From contig NC_087063.1 in NCBI RefSeq assembly GCF_963678635.1, forward strand, positions 73,923,617-73,987,616: a stretch of 64,000 bases of DNA, read 5' to 3'. Shown piece after piece: positions 1 through 9,600 of the stretch (position 1 is its first letter; each line of letters opens with the position of its first letter). Origin of the DNA: Symsagittifera roscoffensis. Its lineage: Eukaryota > Xenacoelomorpha > Acoela > Convolutidae. A model generated the notes under the pieces. The model saw nothing but the letters and a program-made list of their open reading frames with translations, did no database searches and was not told where the DNA came from. A program made the translations under genes and the position numbers.

Positions 1-318
1 TATTTTTTGAAACGGAAAAAAGCGCTAAGTTAGTGTGTTACATCGTAACTGCACTACTGTAATAAGTAGAACCGGTTAACTTTAGTTCGGAAGTGGTTGG
101 AACTAGTTTGGTACCAAAAACCAAATTTTCCCAATTTTTGATAGTAAGAAACACTATAAAATCAGAAAATTTTTTGAAATCTTTGAGTTAGGACAGTAAA
201 AATAGTTGTTCGGACAACGTCCACTAGTGAATCTACGAGTTTTAAAACCCGCTACCCGAAAGCCTTCCGGGTTGCAGAGAAATCGAACATAACGTGTTTG
301 ATTTGGTGGATTCATCAA

Positions 319-1212
319 TCCGGAGGGGTCCAGGTAGCATAGTTTTTCGCAAATTTTTTCTACAAAAGCGTTTTAGATCGGGTCTTTTACATTGAACTAG
401 AAGAGTATAGGCCTTGTGAGCTCAGATCAATAATTTTTAGGTCGAAAGGACCAGATTTGCGGAAAAAGTTAGGCGGAACCTATAAGAGAGAAAATTTTTG
501 AATTTGGAAAAAAGACGTTTTGGTTAATAACTTTGGAACTACAGAGCATATCGAGTCAATCTTGGTACCATTAGATCAGAAATTAGCTGAACTTACTAGT
601 AGGAAAGAGAATTACTCGAAAAAGCGAGCGAGAAAGTTTTTTGAGATTGTTTTTAGCAAATTACACAAATCCGGAGGGGTACACCCTTCACGTTTTATAA
701 ATTTTTCTGAAAAACCCTTATACCCCTACCAAAAGTTGATAGCGATTGAACTAAGTAATTTAGGACAGTTCTAGACAAAAAGGGAGGGCTGAAGGCACAA
801 GACAACCATAATAGAGTCGAGATTAGGCAAGTGATAAGACCCTTCACCGTTAGTGTGAATTGTCAAATAAGTGCCTTAACTTCAATCCGGAGGGGTCTAG
901 GAAAGGACCCTATACCCTTCCCAGTTAATTCAAACAGCATAATAGCAACGCAGAACGTATCCGGAGGGGTATAAGCTGAAATTAAGAAAACTACAAAAAG
1001 CTACTTTGACAGAGCTAAGGGCTCCCAATCCGGAGGGGTCGAAATTTTTCAAAGTCAGAGGGGTCCGAATCCGGAGGGGTCTACTTTCCACAAAACCGGA
1101 GGGGTCCGAATCCAGAGGGGTCTTATAGTTGCTAATTCCGAGGGGTCCCAATCCGGAGGGGTCTATATTCTGACAGTCCGGAAGGGTCCTATTTGTGCCA
1201 ATCCGGAGGGGT
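319..1212 (+). repeat. Dispersed motif array (A)ATCCGGAGGGGTC in the copy A leader
   Basis: Thirteen copies of TCCGGAGGGGT(C) or one-base variants lie at about 319, 670, 886, 960, 1029, 1055, 1070, 1095, 1111, 1137, 1152, 1177 and 1202, all in the same orientation. They are loosely spaced at first and then packed every 15-40 bp. The core TCCGGA is palindromic. The motif was not seen in the leader of copy B. The position, the untranslated leader just before gag, is the same as that of the Su(Hw) site array of Drosophila gypsy; the sequence is different. Confidence 0.85.
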
Positions 1213-1991
1213 ATCATTTTATTAAGGACTTAGGTAAACGAAAGAAAGACTAAAAAGCGAGAGGTATTAGGTTATTAATACACAGGCTAGGTATCAGTGA
1301 CTGCACTGGTAACTTGCCTTTCAAAAAGAACCAGACTAATACAAAACAGATCCGAACTCGGATATTCGCGACACTAAGTCTAAATTAGAAAGAGCGTGAC
1401 TCATTGGTGTGGATTGAAACATAATACGTTTTTGGGAAAAGTGACTGCCCTGAGGATTTTAGTAGGTCTAGCTCGGGCAGTCCGAAGGCAGATAGGTAAC
1501 ACAATACTCGGTGGGTGCAATAGACGCCCACTTGAGAAAATTACTGCCTTCAAAGTTTTGTCTGTTTGGTGCAGCACCAAGCAGGGAAAGCTTTTTCTTT
1601 AAAAGACAGGTTCGACTATTGTACTGCGACCAACTAAGAGTACAAGACACATACGTTTTTTTTTATATATACATTCATATTGTGTCAATATATAATTCTT
1701 GTTTTTGATTTTAAATCAACCTAAACTGTGCTTGATTGGGTAGTGACTACACTATCTTTTAAATTGACTGATAACATCATATTGTGCTAGTTCCCAGATC
1801 TTTGGACCGATAATCGGCTAGTGTGAATAAATTTTATACAAACTATACTCTGACAACATACAGGGATTCGTGGTCACTATTTAATAGAATCTGGTGAAAT
1901 TTATTGTGTTGTGTCATTATTTTTGTTAATAAAACTATAAGGTCTCTAGCAATTGAGTCAAGAGTAGGCATAGGAAAGTGACAAATAAAGA
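1213..1991 (+). other. Copy A leader, no gene seen
   Basis: The rest of the untranslated leader before gag. Short open stretches occur in several frames but none has a counterpart in copies B or C. An AT-rich stretch at about 1650-1700 and an AATAAA at 1828-1833 are present. I see no PBS, and no promoter element I would defend. Confidence 0.5.
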
Positions 1992-2738
1992 ATGAGTTTA
2001 GACAAGTCAAGGATACCAAAACGAGGTAATAGCTCTAGGAAATTCATACCTGAAAAGCAAAGAAAAACGATGACCGATCCTTTTGTGGATTGGATCAAGC
2101 GAACCCGGTCCGATAAAGAGGGGACGGTTTCAGGCAGAATGGTTGAAACGAGAAGTCAAAAGACCTCAGAAGAGCGAAGAGAACTGTTAGAAGTGGAGGT
2201 CAATACGGACCACACCATGAATGACAACCAGGAAGTAAATGAACTGGAAGGGAGAGGCAGAAGGCTGGCGAGTGAATCTACCCCGGTAGAACAAGGCCAT
2301 GATTTTGCCACTTCCACCGGGACATTGGATCGAGAGGAGATGTCGGAACTGTCCGACATCTCAACTGAAGTAACGGCAACTAGAAGATCTCCGACAGACA
2401 ACACTATGATGGCAGGCGGAACGGGGAAACAAACAACGTCATCATCATTCTCAGAAAGAATGAAGAACACCTTCGGAAACATCTTTCCATTCAGCATGGG
2501 AGGAGGAGCAGGAAATGACGGTGAATCCCAAGAGGAAGAGGATGAAGAAGAGCAAGGGGACTTTGGATCTCAGGTCAGCCTCAACAGTTCGATCCAGGAG
2601 AACGAGGCATACGTCGGAGGAGAGACTGGAACCATGGACAAATTTGGTGTAGTGACAACGATAAGCAAAGAGGCAAACACACCAGGCCAGTCAAAAGACT
2701 TCGCGATTAGGACAAGTTCAGAGCCACAAACTGGATAG
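1992..2738 (+). CDS. gag: Copy A Gag N-terminal part, ended by an in-frame TAG
   Basis: This is the N-terminal 248 residues of Gag. It is basic at first (RIPKRGNSSRK), then acidic and low in complexity (a run of E/D near residues 178-190). A stretch around residue 50 (MVETRSQKTSEERREL) resembles the start of the copy B protein (MVSTRSTAENRAKEG), so translation could also begin at that inner Met. The frame continues without shift past the TAG at 2736-2738 into the capsid-coding part. Copy B is open at the equivalent place, so the stop is most simply a nonsense mutation; readthrough is possible but nothing marks it. No signal peptide or membrane segment is visible. Confidence 0.7.
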   Translation: MSLDKSRIPKRGNSSRKFIPEKQRKTMTDPFVDWIKRTRSDKEGTVSGRMVETRSQKTSEERRELLEVEVNTDHTMNDNQEVNELEGRGRRLASESTPVEQGHDFATSTGTLDREEMSELSDISTEVTATRRSPTDNTMMAGGTGKQTTSSSFSERMKNTFGNIFPFSMGGGAGNDGESQEEEDEEEQGDFGSQVSLNSSIQENEAYVGGETGTMDKFGVVTTISKEANTPGQSKDFAIRTSSEPQTG

Positions 2739-5700
2739 AGTAGAACCAGAGGGCTAGGCAACGCGATAGCGGATCCTGAAATAGATAATGATAAAACGTC
2801 AAGACAGAGAGCCAAGGCCCGGATCTCTACCAGCACGAAGCTACCTGGGACCGACAGAGTTACACCACCACTAGTGACGCCACTCATGGATAACGGGGCA
2901 GCACTAGAGGAAGCCTTAAACAACATAGTGGGCAGTTTAGGAGAACAAAATGAACAGATGTCGATAAGGATGAGTGAACTGGAAAGAGCAGTTCACATTG
3001 AAAGAGAAAGTCTGCGGGAAGAAATAAACCGCAACAGACAAGAAGTTGGCAGAAGCGAAAAACGCTTGAAAGAAAGAACGGACGAACATATGACGAGGAA
3101 CTTGTCACGAATGACAAGAGAGGCGGAACAGAGGGAGTTACGCTTAAGAGCCGACATGGAGAAGTTAAGAATTCAGCAAGAGCAGTCTCTTGGGTCTCTT
3201 GACACAAAGATAGATGCGATGATGGAGAGGCGAACTCAGGCTATCATGGATAGGTTGGACGGGCTACTAAGCAGCAAGAGTGGACCAAAAGAAGGAGAGC
3301 CGAACTCGGGAGGTCCCAGCAGGGAACCGAGGGTGAACTTCAATGAACATCAAAGGAGGAAGACATATGGATCCACTAGAGGCAGGGGCAGTTCATCAGG
3401 CTATGCCACAAGGGGTAATACAGCATGGGGCCCGAACAGTAGAGCGAGTTCAACGGGGAACAGACAAACCTCGAACGAACGCCCAACGCAAAGCACACAT
3501 GCGACTGGGAGAAGCGATTCTGGCAACATGGGGCATACAAGCCCGAGGAGGAGTCACATGGGCCAAGCGGGAAACGCTCATGGTGATTCGGATTGCAGGG
3601 ATGCACCGCACACAGAGCCTTCGACAAGGTGTGAGGACACTCAAGCGGGACTCTCAAGGGATGCTACGGCAATGGCCACAGCATTTGAACCCCTGAACAG
3701 GTCTTTGGAGACATTCCTGACGCGGTTATCTAGAACCAATGAACGCAGTGAAAAGTCCAGAAGAGTCTTTAAGAAACCAAGATGCTACAAAGACGAATCT
3801 GATGGCTGTATTGATACCTGGATAGAGGTAATGAAGCTGCATTTCGAGGAAGAAGACTTGTCTGAGAGACAGGAATGCAGCGCGCTCACCAGCAACTTAG
3901 AAGGGACAGCCCTGAACTGTGTCATGGCCAAGAAACAGTATCAACGTGACACTGCAGAGAAAATCTTCGAAATCTTGTTAAACCGTTTCGGATCAGGCGT
4001 GCAGGGGCACCAGGCGATGATGCGCTTCGAGAAACGGAGGCAACGGGAAGATGAAACCATAGACAAGTTTCTCGATGATTTGGAAATGCTGAGAAGACGC
4101 AGCCAACCGGATGAGTCAAACCAAAGGATGAACCTGGCCGTAGCCTCAAAATTCATCGATGGTGTGAAAAATGATGAACTTCGTACGATCCTAGCAACGC
4201 ATTACACACCACTATCAACTAATGCGCCAACACCGGAGGAGTTGAGGCTCAAATCAAAAGAGTATCTATTGTTGAAACCTCCTTCGAGATCTGGATATTA
4301 CAAGAACAATTATGGCAATTTTAACAACGGACCAGCAAACCAAGGGAACAATTGGTACAAACCGAGGGACGATATGGACAAGAGACGCTCTTGTGCCAAT
4401 TGTAGTTCAACAGACCATCACGTGTCAGCATGCCCAGCTTACAAACAAGGCATGAAAGCAATAGGCTTTAGCCTCGAGGACGAAGATGCGTCAGAGTTGG
4501 ACCATGAGGATTTCATGAGAGGAGTAATTGCGAAATTCGGCCCGAGGTGTTTCTTTTGCAACTCGGAAGGTCATTTTAAATCAGATTGTCCGCAATTCTG
4601 GGATGCAGTGGCAGACATCAAGCATCCAAGGCATGAAGAAGCTTTGTCAGGAGTGAAAGCAAGCAAGGCTCGACTCTTGAGCGAAGCAGAGGCACGCAGG
4701 AAGGACAAACCTCAAGAGCTGGCGGCAAAGAAAATGCAAGCGGTAACAGAAGAAGCACGTGAACCGGAACCAGCAACTGCGGCCGATGACTTCAAGATCG
4801 ATTATAAGGCAGCCGCAAAGGATGCTCTAAATAGAGTACAGCAGGAATTGGTGACGAAAGAGATCGAACAAAAAGTGAAACTTGAACTGGAAAATGAAAA
4901 GCTTCAGGAGCAACTGAATACCTTCGAGGCAACGGAGTTCGAGGAGACGAAAACACCAAGCAGTTTAGATATGAAACTTAAAGTGATCTCCGGTAAGAGG
5001 TTCGGCATGGCGCCGCAAGGAAAGAAGATACAGTCGATAATCTCAGTGGCTGGACACCAGGTAATAAGAAATTTGAGTGAACCATCAGAGTTCACTTTAA
5101 TGCATTTGGACACATATGCAGATTATCTGAGGCAGGTGGAGCCACGCACTGAGTCGAGAGCTGTGCGAGCACTACTAACGACGGGTGGCCCTCGCATGAA
5201 GAAACTTCATGGACGCTACTTGGAGGTCTATGGGCCGTATCAAATAATGCTGAACGTGGATGGAATCAGCATCTACACCAGGACTTACATAACAACAGAT
5301 GATGACCAAATGGGGCAGATCTATTTGGGTGAAGAGGAACTCAAAGTCCGCAGGATAGGCCATGACGCCATGATGGAACAAGACGCGGTACATATTGGAT
5401 ATGAAGCAGATGTGACAGCACACCTGCTTGACACCAACGGAACAAAAATCGGAGTCACAGGGCTTCTGGACACAGGCGCGGTAGTGAGTGTGATGCCGAT
5501 AAAAACCTGGGAGAGAATGGGCTTCACGCGGGAAGATCTGATTCCTACGAATCTCCGACTAGCCGCTGCAAATCGAGGAGCTATCTACGTAGCCGGAAGA
5601 ACACCGGTGACGGTCCTTCACATGGGAGGACGGAACCTTTGGATGAGCTTCCTGGTGGTAGAGAATCTGGACGATGCCGACCAATTCATCTTGGGCAGAG

Positions 5701-6638
5701 ATTTTGTCAGGAATTTTGACGTGATGATTGACTTGAACAACGGTCTAATACGGATTAGAAACCCGGACCGAAAGTATGTTAAGAGACCAGTTAATAGGAT
5801 AATAACAGATGAAAATAAGGTACCAGTTTTTTTGGATAGAAAAGTAAAGTTACAACCAGGACAAGCTGTAGTAGCGATTTTTAGAATGAGAAATTTAAAT
5901 TCGTTAAGTGATAGTAAACAGGTTTGCTTAGTACCGAATCCAAATAGTCAGAGTTCGGTGATTTTAGGCCGGAGCTTCTCGGTAACGCGAAACGGACTGT
6001 GTGTCAGTGTGTTGTTGAACACACTGGACACCACGGTTTCAATCCAGCGTGGAAAGAAGCTTGGTTACGCATTGCCGATGAGGACCGACTATGAGGAGAC
6101 AGAAAACTCGAAGAAATATAGTGTGAAAGACTGTCCTTATCATGCAAATAAAGATAAAATCTTAAAGAGAATTAATGAATTAAAATCTATTCATAAATTG
6201 TTTTCAATGAAATCCGAAACGGACGACGGCTTATCAAGCTGCTCGAATTTTCCGGAACGCCCCTCGTCATATGAACTAGATTCTGACAAACCGGTTTTGC
6301 CAGAAATAGAACATTTAAAAGGAAAAATAGGTGAGGGAGATTTTGAAAAATTGCGGGACCTCCTAGATCGGAACGCCGAAGTATTTTCAAAACATAAGGC
6401 GGACATCGGTTGCTGTAATTTCGTCGAACACGAAATCGAACTAGAAGAGGGCGCCGTTCCCCATAGGGAAGGCGCAAGGCGAATGACGCCACATAAATCG
6501 GAAGCGTGCCGAGCGGAAATAGAAATGTTGCTTGAATACGACATGATAGAACCCTCGAAATCACCATGGGCTTGCGGAGTAGTAATGGCGAAAAAGAAAG
6601 GGGGCAGCTTAGATTTTGTTGCGACTTTCGTTACTTGA
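2739..6638 (+). CDS. gag-pol: Copy A Gag capsid/nucleocapsid, protease and start of RT
   Basis: Continues in the same frame as the upstream Gag part; the first Met after the stop is at 2874. Order: a long coiled coil (about 2890-3260), a low-complexity R/S/G linker, a Ty3-type capsid domain (CIDTWIEVMKLHFEEEDL through FEKRRQREDETIDKFLDDL, about 3810-4200), and two CX2CX4HX4C knuckles (CANCSSTDHHVSAC near 4391 and CFFCNSEGHFKSDC near 4551). A pepsin-type aspartic protease follows with active site LLDTGAVVSVMP near 5464, and then the N-terminal fingers of RT (MTPHKSEACRAEIEMLLEYD). The frame ends early because one base is missing in or next to a G5 run at 6600-6604; RT continues in another frame. 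Gag and Pol share one frame, with no programmed shift between them. Confidence 0.88.
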   Translation, partial: SRTRGLGNAIADPEIDNDKTSRQRAKARISTSTKLPGTDRVTPPLVTPLMDNGAALEEALNNIVGSLGEQNEQMSIRMSELERAVHIERESLREEINRNRQEVGRSEKRLKERTDEHMTRNLSRMTREAEQRELRLRADMEKLRIQQEQSLGSLDTKIDAMMERRTQAIMDRLDGLLSSKSGPKEGEPNSGGPSREPRVNFNEHQRRKTYGSTRGRGSSSGYATRGNTAWGPNSRASSTGNRQTSNERPTQSTHATGRSDSGNMGHTSPRRSHMGQAGNAHGDSDCRDAPHTEPSTRCEDTQAGLSRDATAMATAFEPLNRSLETFLTRLSRTNERSEKSRRVFKKPRCYKDESDGCIDTWIEVMKLHFEEEDLSERQECSALTSNLEGTALNCVMAKKQYQRDTAEKIFEILLNRFGSGVQGHQAMMRFEKRRQREDETIDKFLDDLEMLRRRSQPDESNQRMNLAVASKFIDGVKNDELRTILATHYTPLSTNAPTPEELRLKSKEYLLLKPPSRSGYYKNNYGNFNNGPANQGNNWYKPRDDMDKRRSCANCSSTDHHVSACPAYKQGMKAIGFSLEDEDASELDHEDFMRGVIAKFGPRCFFCNSEGHFKSDCPQFWDAVADIKHPRHEEALSGVKASKARLLSEAEARRKDKPQELAAKKMQAVTEEAREPEPATAADDFKIDYKAAAKDALNRVQQELVTKEIEQKVKLELENEKLQEQLNTFEATEFEETKTPSSLDMKLKVISGKRFGMAPQGKKIQSIISVAGHQVIRNLSEPSEFTLMHLDTYADYLRQVEPRTESRAVRALLTTGGPRMKKLHGRYLEVYGPYQIMLNVDGISIYTRTYITTDDDQMGQIYLGEEELKVRRIGHDAMMEQDAVHIGYEADVTAHLLDTNGTKIGVTGLLDTGAVVSVMPIKTWERMGFTREDLIPTNLRLAAANRGAIYVAGRTPVTVLHMGGRNLWMSFLVVENLDDADQFILGRDFVRNFDVMIDLNNGLIRIRNPDRKYVKRPVNRIITDENKVPVFLDRKVKLQPGQAVVAIFRMRNLNSLSDSKQVCLVPNPNSQSSVILGRSFSVTRNGLCVSVLLNTLDTTVSIQRGKKLGYALPMRTDYEETENSKKYSVKDCPYHANKDKILKRINELKSIHKLFSMKSETDDGLSSCSNFPERPSSYELDSDKPVLPEIEHLKGKIGEGDFEKLRDLLDRNAEVFSKHKADIGCCNFVEHEIELEEGAVPHREGARRMTPHKSEACRAEIEMLLEYDMIEPSKSPWACGVVMAKKKGGSLDFVATFVT

Positions 6639-9600
6639 ACGCGGTAACGATTAAAGATGCGTACCCGATACCGCGAATAGACGAGAGCCTATCCAAACTT
6701 GGTGATGCAAAGTTCTTCACCACATTGGACTTAGGTTCTGCCTTCTGGCAGGTTCCTTTGCGGAAAAAGGATAGGGAAAAAACCGGTTTCGCGTGCGAAT
6801 TGGGGTTGTACCAGTGGAAGAGGATGCCCTTCGGCTTGTGCAATGCAACAGCAACCTTTCAAAGGCTGATGGCTCAGGCTTTGACAGGAGTGACCAAAAA
6901 GTACGGGAATCTCTTGATGTGCTACGTGGATGACGTAGTCACAGCGACACCAACCCTGGAGGATCACATTGATCGACTCGATGAGGTCTTCGGATGTATG
7001 AAAAGAGCAGGCTTGAAATGCAAACCATCGAAATGTGAAATCCTTAGGGATTCGATCAAGTACCTGGGAAGAATGGTGGACCGGCATGGTGTGAGGCCAG
7101 ATCCAGAAGCAGTAGAGGCTGTGCTGACATGGAAAGCTCCTAGAACGGACACACAGCTCATGAGCTTCCTAGGGTTTGCCAATTACTACCGAGAATTCAT
7201 AAAAGGATACGCGGACAAGGTGTACCCGATGCAGAAGCTGATGCGCAACAAAGGGAAAAAGTTCGAATGGAACGATGAGGCACAAGTTGCTTTCGAGAAC
7301 ATAAAGCGGGAACTGTGCGAAGCGCCAGTGCTGGGCATGCCTACAGAAAAGGGCATGTATGTTCTTGACACAGACGCATCGGTGGTGGCCATCTCAGGAA
7401 TATTGCATCAAGAGCAAGAATGGAACGGAAGAACAGTTCTCCGTCCCATTGCATACGGCAGCAAAGTCTTGAGTGACACAGAGATGAAATATGGCGCACC
7501 AAAAGCAGAAATGTTTGCAGTAGTCACCTTCGTGGAGAAGTACCGTGCATACTTGGGGAGCGCTCCTTTCAAGTTACGCGTGGACAACAGAGCGTTATCC
7601 TGGTTGAAGACCTACTCGATGGATCAGAGTTATATTGGTAGATGGATAGTAAGACTGGATGGCTACCATATGATAATCGAACACAGGATGCGTGATAAAC
7701 ATCAGAATGCTGACAGTCTCAGCAAGAAAACTGAATTCTATGAAATATTGGAGCAGAAGCAGGCCAATCAGGCGGAAGTAAAGGAGGGATTCTCGTTTCT
7801 GGACAAAGAAACTTATGAAGCGCTTCCCTTAACGAGATGGTTGGATAAGTCTGGACATCCAATTCCAGGGCATCCTGAGTTACCTGTAGAGAAAGCAGCT
7901 GAGATAAAGATCCTGTCCAAGGAGGATCCAGTCCCCTTAGATTTGTTGCTGCGCTCGAACCTGGTCCAGCAAGAACTCTCTCGCATGAATATAAACAGCC
8001 TCTCATTATTGGATAAAACGGTGCAAGTCACACCACAAGTAATGCGGATGCTGGGTGGATTGTTAGAAAGAGAAGTGACCAGAGATGACCCCGAGTGGAC
8101 AGCAGCAGTGGCATCGCTGACAATCAGTGAGAAGGTGAAGATCGTGCCGTCCAGACGACAACACGAAGAGAACGAGAGGGTTTGTAGGACAATAGTTCAG
8201 CAACTAGTATCCTCAATACCCCAAGAGATTTTAACCAGTACTTCTTACGGACAGAAAGGACAGGAGAGCGGCAGGCAAAAGAAAACTGTCACTTTTGTAG
8301 ACCGGGATAAAGACGGTGAAGTTGTAGAACAAAATCTGCTGCAAGACTATTTGTCCGGGGAGAAGGATGAGGAGAAAAACCAGCGATCACAAGATCAACA
8401 CCCGGGACAAGGAAATTTGTCCGGGGAGTCCGAGATAGACGAGAAAATTCCTGAGGAGAAACAGGACCTAGAGAACAAAGTTTTGTCCGGGGAGTTCAGA
8501 TGGATGCGAAGGAAATACGGACATGATCTGGAGGAGCGTGCAGTCTCCAGCACAACACCTTCGACGGAGGATAATGATTCCCGAAACTCAGGAATGGATA
8601 CCTATTCCGACAGGAATTCCACCTCGGGATCAGAACTGTCAGAACTAGCGATACACACGCTACTAGTGGAAACTCGGGCGAGAGACCTGGACAGAGAGGT
8701 GTACCAGGATCCGGACAGCGATCGCTACCTTATACCGAGCGAAAGTGTCTTTGACAACGCAGCGGATGACTTAGAAACAATAGCGGTATCGAAACGTTCG
8801 ATAAGCCTGTTGCCGCAGAAAGAGGTAGTCAGGACTGATCTTCAGCCGTTTCAGCAAGAAACACAACCGTTGGCGAAGATTTGGTGCGTTAAGATAGAAG
8901 AAGACACACATCAGCCCAACGAGCTGAACAGTCAGATGAGAGTCATGAAGACGTACTTGAAGGCGAGATACAGACTCTCGGACCTTCTAAGGGCGCAGAG
9001 GAATGATCGCATGACAAGCAACCTAAAAAGGTGGATAGAAAACGGTGCACCTGACAAAGGTGACCTGGAAGAAGACAGCTATAGGATCCTGAGACAATAC
9101 TTCATGCAGAAGGAGGGGAGGTTATATCTGAACAAGGACGGGATCGTGGCTTGCAGGAGAAGAGAAGAAGACAAGGTCTTATACAAATATAACGCGATAG
9201 TTTTGCCGCAACTCTATCAGACAGAACTATTATTCAGGTCGCATGATCAGATGGGCCATCAAGGGATCGACAAAGTGTATCAGAGGATTCTGAAGCGCTT
9301 TGAGTGGCCTGGGATGAAAAAGGCATGCGAGAAATGGGTGACAGCATGTCTGTCATGCCAACAGGTCAAGGATCCTAGGAAGTTGCGATTTCCTTTACAA
9401 TCAATTGAGTCGTCTGAATTCAACGAGGTGGTGCAGATAGATCACCAGAAGATATGCATGACAGACAGCGGTTACAACCAAGTCTTGGTCATGATAGATC
9501 ACTTCACGAAGTATGCAGAGGCCGTGCCCTGCATAACTGCCTCGGCGGAAGAGACATGCGACCACCTGATCAATACGTGGATAGCAAGACACGGATGTCC

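Noticed and set aside
520-774. 84-residue open frame on the + strand in the copy A leader
   Set aside because: Begins at TTG, spans a leader repeat and has no homologue in the other copies.
930-1217. 95-residue open frame on the minus strand with a repeated DPSG peptide
   Set aside because: It is only the translation of the ACCCCTCCGGAT repeat; no counterpart in copies B or C.
6566-6638. Programmed frameshift between two Pol frames in copy A
   Set aside because: Copy B reads through the same place in one frame; the break is at a G5 run within RT, so a simple indel is more likely.
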